Shown here: positions 42,311 through 51,131 of the stretch, piece after piece | How positions within the stretch are numbered: position 1 is the first letter of the stretch | Layout of the letters: every line of letters begins with the position of its first letter | Virus record (IMG/VR): IMGVR_UViG_3300018411_000019 | Span: 1-64,000 of that record | Length of the DNA stretch: 64,000 bases | Direction: 5' to 3' (one strand) | From: a virus | The notes under the pieces: model-generated | Databases searched by the model: none | What the model was told of the DNA's origin: nothing | Seen by the model: the letters and a program-made list of their open reading frames with translations, nothing else | Program-made: the position numbers and the translations under genes

Positions 42311-43666
42311 TCAGAATTGAGGTTCGCCATCGTCGCTACCATTTGTTACAGTGGCGTCATTATACGAATACTTACTGGCCACGATCAGTTGGAACCGGTC
42401 GAGGTTGTACGCTACGTACAAGACACCATCTCGAATCAGTCGAGTGAACTTGACAGGCACAGCCGAATCCGGAGTCATTTCCTCGGCGACAGCAAGTAGT
42501 TCAATCAACGCCAGCACGAACCGGCGGGTTTCAGGCGACATCCGCCCGAAGTCTGTGTTCGTGGTGTCAATGTTGATGTAATCGGTGTAACGCTGAACAA
42601 ACGACCGGATACCGTCGCGGTTGTGCGGACCGCCGGCGACCATCACAGTGACAGCTTTGAACGCCGCTCCAAAGACTTCAGCATTGGTTTCAAGGTACTC
42701 GGGAGTATAACCCTCACCTTTGACCAGTTGCTTAAGCTGTGCGATACCTGCCAGTGCATTGGTCACCGAGCTGTAAAGGCCCGATTCCAGTTCACGGTTG
42801 GTGATCGAGTAGTTGCCCCAGAGCGGAACGAAGACGAACTCCGTGGAGGTGAAGATCTCCGGGAAGAGTTTAGCCCATTCGTCTTTGGTGTGGTCGCTAT
42901 GACTGAGGATGTAGTCGCGAATAGCTTCCTTGATCACATCGATGTTACGACCGGCGATGCCGTGAATGATGACTGACCAGTAGGTCTTAATACGACGACT
43001 GACATCCAACGGTGCTACAGGATCGAACCATTCGAACATCTCACCTTGCAGGTAGGTCTCAGGATAACCCTCCTTGGCTGCCATGATCTTCTCGACTACA
43101 ATGTCGTGAGTCATGTCTGTCAGAGCAGTCTGTACCGCCGCGCGACCTAGGAAGAACACATCGAGGTCTTCTACAGGTGGGACGATCTTGATCTCGTATT
43201 CGTCGAACTGCTGCTCAAAGACCTCAGTGGCGTACCAAAGCTTATATTGCTTGGTATCATCTGCCTGGTCACGGACCTCGATGACACCAGGCAGCCAGAT
43301 GTTCCGACCGGCCTCAACCATGGCCCCAATAGACCAGAGACTGTACTGGGTACCGAACTGACGAATGAAAGCCGTGCGGAAGGATTCAGTGCTAGGTGTG
43401 AAAGTGCCAGCAAGCGCTTGCTCGTATGCCCATTTGTTGATCAGTAGCAGTTTACCGGCGAGTACCGGGTCGACCTGCTGGTTCACGCCGTCCTGGGTGC
43501 TAGAGAAAACCACCAGCATGTGACCAGCAGCAGCTGCTGTGTTGAGGTATTCCTTCTCACGGGCATAGGTCAACGCCATGGGGGAGAGTTCACCCACCGG
43601 AGCCACTTGAGCCCGCGTGTTGTCGATCAAGGCCGAAATGACACTGAATGCCTTTAGCTTATACAT
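42311..43666 (-). CDS. Probable virion structural protein
   Basis: 451 residues with GGGAGATTAAC before the ATG. The protein is soluble, with an N-terminal helical region, a middle with many Tyr/Trp, and a helical C-terminal third. No enzyme motif was found. The candidate omegaRNA starts upstream of it in the opposite direction, so the IscB element sits in what would be its promoter region. A head or tail structural role is inferred from size and composition. Confidence 0.6.
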   Translation of the reverse strand: MYKLKAFSVISALIDNTRAQVAPVGELSPMALTYAREKEYLNTAAAAGHMLVVFSSTQDGVNQQVDPVLAGKLLLINKWAYEQALAGTFTPSTESFRTAFIRQFGTQYSLWSIGAMVEAGRNIWLPGVIEVRDQADDTKQYKLWYATEVFEQQFDEYEIKIVPPVEDLDVFFLGRAAVQTALTDMTHDIVVEKIMAAKEGYPETYLQGEMFEWFDPVAPLDVSRRIKTYWSVIIHGIAGRNIDVIKEAIRDYILSHSDHTKDEWAKLFPEIFTSTEFVFVPLWGNYSITNRELESGLYSSVTNALAGIAQLKQLVKGEGYTPEYLETNAEVFGAAFKAVTVMVAGGPHNRDGIRSFVQRYTDYINIDTTNTDFGRMSPETRRFVLALIELLAVAEEMTPDSAVPVKFTRLIRDGVLYVAYNLDRFQLIVASKYSYNDATVTNGSDDGEPQF

Positions 43667-43739
43667 GTTAATCTCCCGCCCAAGGGCGTAATTTATGAAG
43701 GTCGATTAAGACAAACGATCATATGATTCCAAGAAATGA

Positions 43740-44002
43740 TGTCAACCGCCCCATCCTTTTAACCGAAGATAATCTGCTGGTATAGAGGTTTAGTTGACCA
43801 GACCCAGGTTTGTAATAGAACCTACGTTACCCAAGAATACATAGGTACTCCGGGATGGCCGAGCCAGTCCCGGACTCTACGCCGAGCTGTTAAACAAGCC
43901 TGTGAGGCAGGGTTAGTGCAGTCAGGATACAAAACCTTGGGATAACATCGTCGAGGCTCACGTTACACCGACTTAGATCGGATAGACTAAGGGGAAACCC
44001 TA
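43740..44002 (+). ncRNA. Candidate omegaRNA (HEARO) of the IscB gene
   Basis: About 260-320 non-coding bases lie directly before iscB. Visible stems: CCGGGATGGC with GCCAGTCCCGG (43850-43874 region, loop CGA); GCCTG with CAGGG near 43900; CCGA with TCGG (43968-43981); and AGGG-GAAA-CCCT (43989-44000), a GNRA-capped stem ending two bases before the ATG. Structured RNA next to and partly overlapping the 5' end is the known layout of HEARO/omegaRNA, which guides IscB to DNA. The 5' end, where the guide should lie, cannot be fixed from sequence alone. Confidence 0.65.
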
Positions 44003-45352
44003 ATGAAGGTAACACCTACTAACTATGTTCTCGTCCTTGACACGAGACGCCGAGCGCTCATGCCCTGTCATCCGGCTAGAGCTAGAGAACTTCTAGGTAA
44101 AGGTAAAGCAGCGGTATTTCGACGCTTCCCTTTTACCATTATCTTAAAAGACCCGGTGGGCTCCATCCCTCAACCTACGGCAATCAAGATCGATCCGGGC
44201 AGCAAGACCACCGGGATCGCAGTCACTGTCAAAGGTAAACGCGGCGAACGTTGTATCATGGGTGTCCATCTGGAGCACCGCGGTATCACAATCAAGAAGA
44301 ATCTGGTCAGTCGTGCTACCTGCCGACGTAACCGTCGTAATCGTAAGACGCGTTACCGTAAACCCCGATTCCTCAACCGAACTCGACCCGCCGGATGGCT
44401 CCCACCCAGTCTAATGCACCGGGTGCTGACGACTCTGACCTGGGTGAAACGACTCTGTCTAGCGAGTCCTGTCTCCAAGATCGAGATCGAACATGTGTCC
44501 TTTGACACCCAGAAGATGCTCAACGGGTCGATCAAAGGCAAAGGGTATCAGCAAGGTACACTGCAAGGCTACAAGATCCGTGAGTACCTACTCTATCGGT
44601 ACAACTACATCTGTCAGTATTGTTCGGGTATCTCCAAGGATAAACGTCTGGAGACTGAACATGTCACTCCCAAGGCTCAAGGTGGATCGAACTCGATCAC
44701 CAACCTGACCCTGTCCTGCCATACCTGTAACCGCGACAAGGGCAATCGCACTCCTGTCCAGTGGGAATGGTCCCTCAAGGGCAAAGGGGATGTGCTCAGT
44801 GCAGCGAGACGCAAAGGCTGTCGCCGAGTTGCCCAAGGTAAGAAACCACCTCTCAGAGATGCAGCAGCCGTCAACAGCACAGCTAAACGGTTGATCCAAG
44901 AAGTCCGTGAAATCGGACTGCTCTCGGTAGAACGTCCAAGCTACATGACGAAATACAACCGTCATCGTCAAGGGTATCCAAAGGATCACTTTATCGATGC
45001 AGCGGTACTGGGTGGTGCCTGTGACATTGTATACATTCCGAAGGGGATGAGACCGTTGACTGCAAAAGCATTGGGACATGGTTCGAGACAGATGTGTCGG
45101 GTAGATCAGTATGGTTTCCCTAGAACCTTAGCTAAAGGTCCTTCTATGGTCTGCGGATACCGGACCGGCGATATAGTCGAAGCCAAAGTACCCAGAGGTA
45201 AATATATCGGTGCGTATGTAGGACGTGTAGCTGTAAGAAGTAGTGGCCAATTTGTCATTACAACTGACGTTGGTAAAATCACCACCCGTCAACGTCACGT
45301 CAGTCGGTTACAGCACAATGACGGTTACCGCTACGCGCATCAACCCACATAA
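44003..45352 (+). CDS. iscB: IscB RNA-guided nuclease
   Basis: 449 residues with all parts of IscB, the ancestor-like relative of Cas9: the PLMP-type N-terminus (RRRALMPCHPARAREL); RuvC-I with D64 in IKIDPGSKTTGIAV; an arginine-rich bridge helix (residues 101-126); RuvC-II with E161/E163 in KIEIEHVSFDTQKM; HNH with C204, C207, H220, N234, C239, C242 and N243; RuvC-III with H329 and D332 in DHFIDAAVLGG; and a 100-residue C-terminal domain likely to read the target-adjacent motif. Every catalytic residue is present, so both strands of a target could be cut. No transposase is near. In a phage it may act as a homing-type or competitor-directed nuclease. Confidence 0.92.
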   Translation: MKVTPTNYVLVLDTRRRALMPCHPARARELLGKGKAAVFRRFPFTIILKDPVGSIPQPTAIKIDPGSKTTGIAVTVKGKRGERCIMGVHLEHRGITIKKNLVSRATCRRNRRNRKTRYRKPRFLNRTRPAGWLPPSLMHRVLTTLTWVKRLCLASPVSKIEIEHVSFDTQKMLNGSIKGKGYQQGTLQGYKIREYLLYRYNYICQYCSGISKDKRLETEHVTPKAQGGSNSITNLTLSCHTCNRDKGNRTPVQWEWSLKGKGDVLSAARRKGCRRVAQGKKPPLRDAAAVNSTAKRLIQEVREIGLLSVERPSYMTKYNRHRQGYPKDHFIDAAVLGGACDIVYIPKGMRPLTAKALGHGSRQMCRVDQYGFPRTLAKGPSMVCGYRTGDIVEAKVPRGKYIGAYVGRVAVRSSGQFVITTDVGKITTRQRHVSRLQHNDGYRYAHQPT

Positions 45353-45416
45353 CTCACTTCTTAACGGATCATACGACCCTTGTCACTATTCGACAAGAAC
45401 CTCTTGGAATATGTCC

Positions 45417-45884
45417 ATGCCCATAGCCACGCTATTCAAATTGGCAAAGGCCCTGTTCTTGTTCATCAGGGAGATGTGGCTGCGCGACCGTACGTTTCGA
45501 CAGTTCATCCATGAGAACTTGTCGCTTATCGTGATGTCGATGGGCTTTGTAATCATGTCCGTGTTCTTTGTTCACGTCTACATGATCGTCAAAGACCAAG
45601 AAGCGCAGATTTCACAATACCAATTTGAAAATTCACGTTTGAGACTCGCCTATGACACCGAGGTACCTCTACTTCGTGAGCAGGTAACGCTATATAAGTC
45701 TCGCTATCTCGAGGCCGTAGCGGCCGCCTCACACGCCGCTGACCCGAAACCACCACCTAAGCCTAAGCACACCCCAGGAAAGCCGATTAACCCCCCTCCA
45801 ACTCCTACCACTACCGATAGACCCGTCACGACTCGCGGTCCTTCTACGGACTTAGTCGAGAGATGGAAACGACTCCGTCAATAG
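45417..45884 (+). CDS. Membrane-anchored coiled-coil protein, possible inner spanin
   Basis: 155 residues from the ATG at 45417 (an ATG at 45411 is also possible; longer forms would overlap iscB). After a basic amphipathic N-terminus there is a membrane span near residues 38-60 (LIVMSMGFVIMSVFFVHVYMI), then a coiled coil (EAQISQYQFENSRLRLAYD), then a proline-rich tail. With the N-terminus inside, the coiled coil is periplasmic, as in Rz-type spanins. The next gene has a lipoprotein signal. The pair could fuse inner and outer membrane at lysis; the call rests on layout only. Confidence 0.5.
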   Translation: MPIATLFKLAKALFLFIREMWLRDRTFRQFIHENLSLIVMSMGFVIMSVFFVHVYMIVKDQEAQISQYQFENSRLRLAYDTEVPLLREQVTLYKSRYLEAVAAASHAADPKPPPKPKHTPGKPINPPPTPTTTDRPVTTRGPSTDLVERWKRLRQ

Positions 45885-45892
45885 GTTAATTC

Positions 45893-46249
45893 ATGTCAAA
45901 TACTCATACATCTCGAGGTGGCCGTTTCGTAGGTTTATTCTGGTTAGTGGTCAGCCTCGGCTCCTGCTCAGTAGTCCAGTACAACATCACCAATAATCAG
46001 GCCTTTGGTCTGCAGCAAATTGTCGATGATGAGAGCGATTGCCACAAGTTCGAACGCACCATACGACTAGGGCACCACAAGCCTGTGGTTCCGGATATAG
46101 ACATCTCCAGGCTGTCAACCGAACAGCTTAATGATGTCCTTCTCACCTTGACGGAGGATCTGGTGACCTTCATTGAAAATGAGGAAGCCTTTTTGAAACA
46201 GGACATTGCCCGTCATCAGGACAAGTGTCAAAGTAACCACTCCAGGTAA
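45893..46249 (+). CDS. Possible lipoprotein, outer-spanin candidate
   Basis: 118 residues. Residues 1-25 have basic residues, then FWLVVSLGSC, a lipobox-like cleavage site, so the mature protein would begin at Cys 25 and be lipid-anchored. The rest is helical and charged (LSTEQLNDVLLTLTEDLV). It is 8 bases after the possible inner spanin. Length and topology fit an outer spanin, but the gene is longer than most and not nested. Alternatively it is a superinfection-exclusion lipoprotein. Confidence 0.45.
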   Translation: MSNTHTSRGGRFVGLFWLVVSLGSCSVVQYNITNNQAFGLQQIVDDESDCHKFERTIRLGHHKPVVPDIDISRLSTEQLNDVLLTLTEDLVTFIENEEAFLKQDIARHQDKCQSNHSR

Positions 46250-46294
46250 GATGGTGTTTTCAAAAAAGGATCTTAGATATTAGATGGAGCAGAT

Positions 46295-47842
46295 ATGGAT
46301 CGCCAACACCAACATAATCATCATCATCATCTCGAAGGTTCAGCAGTCATGTCGGGAGTAAAAGAATCGGAATCCATTCCAGTGTGTAAGGGGGTTTTGT
46401 ACGCCGACGGTGGGTTCTACAGCACTGAGAAGGCAGGCGGATGGGGTGTGCACGGCTACGTCTACAGCGTAGACAGCCTTCCGACCAAAGGGAGTGGACA
46501 TCCTAAATCCACCCCTACTGCAAATGGCTACAGCGAGACCAAAGCTGAGGACAAGGCAGTCAACGTCCTTAACTACGTCGATACGTTCGGTGGCGTACCT
46601 AAGGCTAAAGACAACAATCACACAGAGCTGATTGCTGCCAGACAGGCATTGGAATATGCGCTGGAAAAGGGATTAAGCCACACCCTTATTTACTCAGATT
46701 CAGCTTACGTGGTCAAAGGGGTCAACGAGTACATCGACCGCTGGAAGCAAAACGGCTGGCGCACCCGTGCCGGTGAAGACATCGCCTGCAAGGAAGATTG
46801 GCTTAAAGTTGATTCCTTGCTAAATCGCCACAAAGACCTGAACAATGAAATCCAGCTCGCGTGGATCAAGGGTCACAACGGCCATACTGGTAATGAGATG
46901 GCCGATCAATGGGCAGGTAAAGGTAACTGCATCGGCGTCAATGGCTACAACCTGACCTACAAGCTCGAACAGAAACCCGAAGGGTATTGGAAATCGACGG
47001 TGAACCATAACCGACTCCTGGACCAACCTAAATGGTACTTTAGTTCCGACCAGACTGATCGTCGTATCAGTGCCTGTGGCCGTCATGTGTACTGGACAGG
47101 TCAACACGGCGACGACGAAGACGTGGCCAAGCCACAGTCTGATTCATCCAATGCCGTCCTTTATCTCAAGGAGAAGATTGAGGTTCTGGAAAAGGTTCGC
47201 GCGCATTTCATCGAGCAGGATACCCACCAAGTGGGACACCTTTTTGTCGGTGTCCTGCGCAACATCCTAACCGCCACCATCGCCGAGGATATTACCCGTT
47301 TTGGCATGTCGGTTTTTCGCAAGAATAAGGCCAACATGGGACTCGTGAGTCAGAAGAAATTGCCGGTGATTCACCACGTTACTCCAACCGGTCTGGCGTA
47401 TTACAACGTCGAGAACCTGGAGAATATGACCACCATCCTCAATCAGTTTCTCGATGGTGACAAGTCCCTGATCGCGACCGATCTGACTGACCTACTATAT
47501 GAAGCCGCGGAAAAGAAGGGTGTAAAGTCGTTAAAGCTTCGCAAGGAGATCACCAACACGGTGAAACACCTCGATGTGAACGTCAACTTCAATACATCCT
47601 TTGCCCGTGAGCTGAGGGCGATGGAAGAGGTCCCGGTTGAACGCACCAAGGTACGTTTGATCATGGGCTCTGACATCATCGGACGCAATGCCCTATCGGC
47701 GCTTGGTGACAACGTCCAACGCGTGACAGTCCTTACATGGCGTGAATCTGAAACAGTGATTCGTTATGCGACAGTCATTGAGACGGAGCACGATATCGGA
47801 CTGTGGGCAAACCCGTTCGGCAACTTTAAACTGGTACGATAA
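46295..47842 (+). CDS. RNase HI domain fused to an unknown C-terminal domain
   Basis: 515 residues. Residues 28-212 are an RNase HI: D38 in YADGG, E111 in NHTELIAARQAL, D135 in IYSDSAYVVKGV and D204 in HNGHTGNEMADQWA, all four catalytic acids. Such enzymes cut RNA in RNA-DNA hybrids, for example primers. The remaining 300 residues are unlike RNase H and partly helical; I do not recognise them. The protein starts MDRQHQHNHHHHLEGS, a natural histidine-rich leader. It has an extra insertion between strands (residues 60-105). The gene is followed by a small gene in the same direction. Confidence 0.85.
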   Translation: MDRQHQHNHHHHLEGSAVMSGVKESESIPVCKGVLYADGGFYSTEKAGGWGVHGYVYSVDSLPTKGSGHPKSTPTANGYSETKAEDKAVNVLNYVDTFGGVPKAKDNNHTELIAARQALEYALEKGLSHTLIYSDSAYVVKGVNEYIDRWKQNGWRTRAGEDIACKEDWLKVDSLLNRHKDLNNEIQLAWIKGHNGHTGNEMADQWAGKGNCIGVNGYNLTYKLEQKPEGYWKSTVNHNRLLDQPKWYFSSDQTDRRISACGRHVYWTGQHGDDEDVAKPQSDSSNAVLYLKEKIEVLEKVRAHFIEQDTHQVGHLFVGVLRNILTATIAEDITRFGMSVFRKNKANMGLVSQKKLPVIHHVTPTGLAYYNVENLENMTTILNQFLDGDKSLIATDLTDLLYEAAEKKGVKSLKLRKEITNTVKHLDVNVNFNTSFARELRAMEEVPVERTKVRLIMGSDIIGRNALSALGDNVQRVTVLTWRESETVIRYATVIETEHDIGLWANPFGNFKLVR

Positions 47843-47856
47843 ACATAGGGGCTTCT

Positions 47857-48237
47857 ATGTATAGATCTGTTGCGATTAATCAGTCCTACGGATTTTGGTC
47901 CACGCTTAAACGCACGCTGTTCATGGCCAGTCTGTACTTCCGTCTGATCCGTAACTACGATCCCGACGAGTCGCTGCTCAATGAGTTCAACCAGTTGTTT
48001 TACCTCGTTGTCAATCCCCAGTCGTTATCCTTCCCCGCGATGATCTGCCGCATGTTGTGGCGTGAGAAGACCGTGGATCAGGTGATAGGGTATTGTGAGC
48101 GTGGCGAACTCAAAAAGGCGGTGGAATTAGTGTATGGAAAAATGCCTCGTTGGCTCAGGTACCTGGATCGAGAAACCATGGTGCGTGATGCAGAGAGTGT
48201 CATTGCACGAACTCGCCGGCGTAAACGCTTTGCTTGA
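47857..48237 (+). CDS. Small basic protein of unknown function
   Basis: 126 residues with GGGGC before the ATG. It is helical and basic, with a C-terminal arginine-rich end (SVIARTRRRKRFA) that could bind nucleic acid. It is co-transcribed with the RNase H fusion and followed by a terminator. No family is known to me. Confidence 0.55.
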   Translation: MYRSVAINQSYGFWSTLKRTLFMASLYFRLIRNYDPDESLLNEFNQLFYLVVNPQSLSFPAMICRMLWREKTVDQVIGYCERGELKKAVELVYGKMPRWLRYLDRETMVRDAESVIARTRRRKRFA

Positions 48238-48246
48238 AACGGCATA

Positions 48247-48273
48247 GATGGGAGGGACTGGCGCCCTCCCATC
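48247..48273. terminator. Bidirectional hairpin terminator
   Basis: A 10-pair perfect stem GATGGGAGGG / CCCTCCCATC between convergent genes, with CATA to the left (48243-48246) and TATG to the right (48279-48282). Confidence 0.8.
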
Positions 48274-48291
48274 GACCTTATGCGCGATGCA

Positions 48292-49119
48292 TTATTTTTT
48301 GATCTCTTTCAGGCTGTCTTTCAGCGCTTCAGAGAACTGACGCAGGCGGTACAGCAACGAGCCGTACGCTTCCATTTCCTTGGCAATCGACAGGGTAATG
48401 CCGATCAGTTCATTCACTGCAGTACGGGAGGCACGGCCCTGTTCTTCTACGAGGGGGAGGATCTTGTCAGCTAGGACCATGGCACGGTTGGTCAGGTCCA
48501 GGGCGTTCTTGGCCGGATGGGCCTTATCCAGCGCCACGGCCTCATTGAGGTTATTGTGGGTGGTGGCGATGTCTTGAGCACGTTCGATCACAGCACCCAG
48601 AGTACGATGGATGTGGTTGCTCTTGGGGTCAAAGAAGGTCTGACCGATGGAGACCATGGCATCGTTGAGCCCAACACTCACAGCACCGTTGTGGCCCAAG
48701 CCACTGGAGGACTGCAGCATGTTGGGGTCATTAATGATCCGTCCGAGGGTGACATTGAACGACTTGATCATGGCTTCGATCTGGACCGCCTTGGTGGTGG
48801 CATCCAACAGTGCAGCACTGTAAGGTACCCACTGACCGATAAAGCTTTCCGGTACGACGATGGTCTTGTTCGAGGCATCGACAAAACCAACCTTACCTAC
48901 AAAGCCAACCATGTCACGTGGGAGCATGGCTGCGAGGTTGAGGGTAGGGAGTGTCATCTTACCGAAGAAGCCACTGGCCTTACGGAAGAACTGACCCATG
49001 CGTTGACGCGGATCAAGGGTGATGCCACCTGCGGCTGATTCCATCGCGACCACGCCTGCCAGTCGTTCAAGGTCTTCCAGGCTGCACGTGTCAAGCGACT
49101 GGTAATATTCAGGATTCAT
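48292..49119 (-). CDS. Probable virion or internal head protein
   Basis: 275 residues from the ATG at 49119; an upstream ATG at 49185 has no good ribosome site. It is mostly helical, with Gly/Ser-rich linkers (SSSGLGHNGAVSVGL) and a C-terminal coiled-coil-like region ending EALKDSLKEIKK. There is no enzyme motif or membrane segment. Helical proteins of this type are often inside jumbo phage heads, but the assignment is weak. Confidence 0.5.
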   Translation of the reverse strand: MNPEYYQSLDTCSLEDLERLAGVVAMESAAGGITLDPRQRMGQFFRKASGFFGKMTLPTLNLAAMLPRDMVGFVGKVGFVDASNKTIVVPESFIGQWVPYSAALLDATTKAVQIEAMIKSFNVTLGRIINDPNMLQSSSGLGHNGAVSVGLNDAMVSIGQTFFDPKSNHIHRTLGAVIERAQDIATTHNNLNEAVALDKAHPAKNALDLTNRAMVLADKILPLVEEQGRASRTAVNELIGITLSIAKEMEAYGSLLYRLRQFSEALKDSLKEIKK

Positions 49120-49202
49120 AATAAGGTCCAACTCCAAGTTAAAGAAAAGCAGTTTTCCATATCGATTTGTACTAACAACCTTCATCTGTCGGAAACCAAC
49201 AC

Positions 49203-50765
49203 ATGAGCACCAGCCCTTTCGCGAAGTTTAAGAAGGCCGCATCCATTCGTCCCATGTGGAACATCGGAGCACTCTTCGACATCCAAACCGGTAAATACTA
49301 CAAAGGCAAGCACGGCGAATCTATCCTCTGCGGTGGTCTGAACCACTTCACTGGCGTAGCCGGTTTGCCCAACATGTTCAAAACCGTGATCTCGCTATTT
49401 CAACTAGGTTCTGTGATGAACCGGGTATCGTTAGCCATCATGATGGCACATGATTCGGAGAACACACTGTCTCCGGGTCGAATTCAGAACGTCTTTCGAC
49501 AGTTCCCGGAGCTGTTTGGCACTGATCTGGTCGACGGTGGACGGCTCCTGTTTACCGACGCCACCGTGTACAACGGTAACGAGTGGTGGAACGTCATGCG
49601 CGAGTATGCCAATGACCGGCGCAACGACAAGTCCATTCTGGTCACCACCCCGTTTGTCGATGAGAACACCGGCGAACTGATCAAGGTCCCGAGTCCGACA
49701 CTGAGCTTCCTTGACTCACTGTCTGGTCTGCAGACCGAAGGCATCATGAACATGTACGAGAAGGCCGATGTCGGCCACAAAGACCTGAACATGGTGGCGA
49801 TGAAAGGCGCTGGGGCTAAGAGTCAGCTGATCGACCAAGTCACTGGCGTAACCGGCGGGTCTGGTCTGCACATCCTGATGACAGCACACGTCGGACAAGA
49901 ATACCAGCTGGACATGTACAAGCCGAACGTCAAGCGCCTGAAGTTCCTCAAAGGGGACCTCAAGCTCAAGAAGGTACCGGAGAACTTCAGCTTCCTGACG
50001 GCGAACTGCTGGTATTGCGTCTCTCTGATGCCGATGCTCGATGCCGACAAGGCCCCTGAGTTCCCGCGTGACGACGAAGACGATCTGAAGGGCGATACCG
50101 ACCTGATCTGCATCAACCTTGTCAACCTGCGTGGCAAGTCTGGTCCATCGGGTATCCCCTTTGAGGTGGTGGTGTCCCAGTCGGAAGGACTTAAGCCCGA
50201 GTTGACCGAGTTCATCTACTGTAAGGGGTATGAGTACTATGGGATCAGTGACAAAGATGGCAACAAGGCCAAAGGCAAGCCTAACTACCGTCTCGATCTG
50301 TATCCTCAACAGAACCTAACCAGGAAGACGACCCGTCGTCTGTTGGAGACCGATCCTCGTCTGCAGCGTGCCATGAACATCACAGCTGAGCTGTGTATGA
50401 TGCGTAACCTGTGGCATGACCTGCCAGAAGGCCTCCTGTGCACGCCTAAAGAGCTTTACAGCGATATCGTGGCCGCTGGCTACGATTGGGACTTGCTGCT
50501 CGATACGCGCGGTTTCTGGCTGCCTCTGGAGGAGAAGGGAACTTACGCCGATATCCCGTTCCTCTCCACCATGGACTTGCTGAACATGCGAGCTGGGACC
50601 TACCGTCCTTACTGGTACGACAAAGCTGTCTCGGCTAAGGCTAAAGCCAGCGGCGGTGTCGCCAGTATACAAGAAGCCTCAGCTGGCACTGACAGTGGTA
50701 CTAAGCTGACGCCTAAGGCGTTGCTCGATAAGATCAAGGATCGGCAGGCGGCTAAAGCCAGCTAA
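49203..50765 (+). CDS. RecA/UvsX-like ATPase
   Basis: 520 residues. GVAGLPNMFKT (residues 51-61) corresponds to the Walker A loop of the RecA family, with a changed GxxNxFKT form as in jumbo phage UvsX-like proteins. A following helix, MMAHDSENTLS, and LSFLDSLSGLQ near 165-175 correspond to the motif with catalytic Glu and to Walker B; LHILMTAHVGQEY is a strand with sensor residue. It probably forms filaments on single-stranded DNA for strand exchange. A DnaB/KaiC-type helicase role is the alternative. The C-terminal 170 residues are phage-specific. Confidence 0.7.
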   Translation: MSTSPFAKFKKAASIRPMWNIGALFDIQTGKYYKGKHGESILCGGLNHFTGVAGLPNMFKTVISLFQLGSVMNRVSLAIMMAHDSENTLSPGRIQNVFRQFPELFGTDLVDGGRLLFTDATVYNGNEWWNVMREYANDRRNDKSILVTTPFVDENTGELIKVPSPTLSFLDSLSGLQTEGIMNMYEKADVGHKDLNMVAMKGAGAKSQLIDQVTGVTGGSGLHILMTAHVGQEYQLDMYKPNVKRLKFLKGDLKLKKVPENFSFLTANCWYCVSLMPMLDADKAPEFPRDDEDDLKGDTDLICINLVNLRGKSGPSGIPFEVVVSQSEGLKPELTEFIYCKGYEYYGISDKDGNKAKGKPNYRLDLYPQQNLTRKTTRRLLETDPRLQRAMNITAELCMMRNLWHDLPEGLLCTPKELYSDIVAAGYDWDLLLDTRGFWLPLEEKGTYADIPFLSTMDLLNMRAGTYRPYWYDKAVSAKAKASGGVASIQEASAGTDSGTKLTPKALLDKIKDRQAAKAS

Positions 50766-50775
50766 TTATTTGACA

Positions 50776-50805
50776 CGCCCGTATACGCAAGTGCTTGTAC
50801 GGGCG
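50776..50805 (+). terminator. Hairpin after the RecA-like gene
   Basis: CGCCCGTA and TACGGGCG pair, with an inner CAAG/CTTG stem, 10 bases after the stop at 50765. No T run is present; it may be a terminator or a processing site before the next gene at 50837. Confidence 0.5.
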
Positions 50806-50836
50806 ACACCCAAATGAAGATACGAGGAAAACGACC

Positions 50837-51121
50837 ATGTCGAATACTGTAGTGTCTGCCGTCATCGACATGTTGGCAGATAAGAATCCCCATGCGGCAA
50901 CGCGATTTACCCAGAACTTTCGTGACAGTGCCGCTGATGACCATGCGGCAATCGTTGCGCTCAACCGTTACTGGCGTGACCAGTTGATGGGCCTTCACAC
51001 CTCCACCATATCTGCTCGCACCTGCTTGGTCGATGATATGGCGCCACGTGACTGGCTGCGTCACTTTGGTCGGTTGGTGTTGCCGATCATCGTCAATCAC
51101 AACCTGCCAGTCGTTCACTGA
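50837..51121 (+). CDS. Small protein of unknown function
   Basis: 94 residues from the ATG at 50837 (CGAGGAAAACGACC upstream). It is helical and rich in Ala and His. It lies 10 bases before the RNA polymerase-like gene, so the two are probably co-translated. No motif was recognised. Confidence 0.55.
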   Translation: MSNTVVSAVIDMLADKNPHAATRFTQNFRDSAADDHAAIVALNRYWRDQLMGLHTSTISARTCLVDDMAPRDWLRHFGRLVLPIIVNHNLPVVH

Positions 51122-51131
51122 GGTCTCTGCT

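Noticed and set aside
44003-45352. IscB as part of an IS200/IS605 transposon
   Set aside because: No TnpA gene is near, and I could not find convincing subterminal hairpins at both ends; the element may still be moved in trans.
45243-45416. Upstream extension of the gene at 45417 into iscB
   Set aside because: It would overlap the last 110 bases of iscB in another frame and lacks a good ribosome site; the membrane protein is complete from 45417.
46295-46345. Poly-histidine start as a cloning artefact
   Set aside because: The leader is in natural context, with a phage ribosome site and non-vector codons; kept as native, with resequencing suggested.
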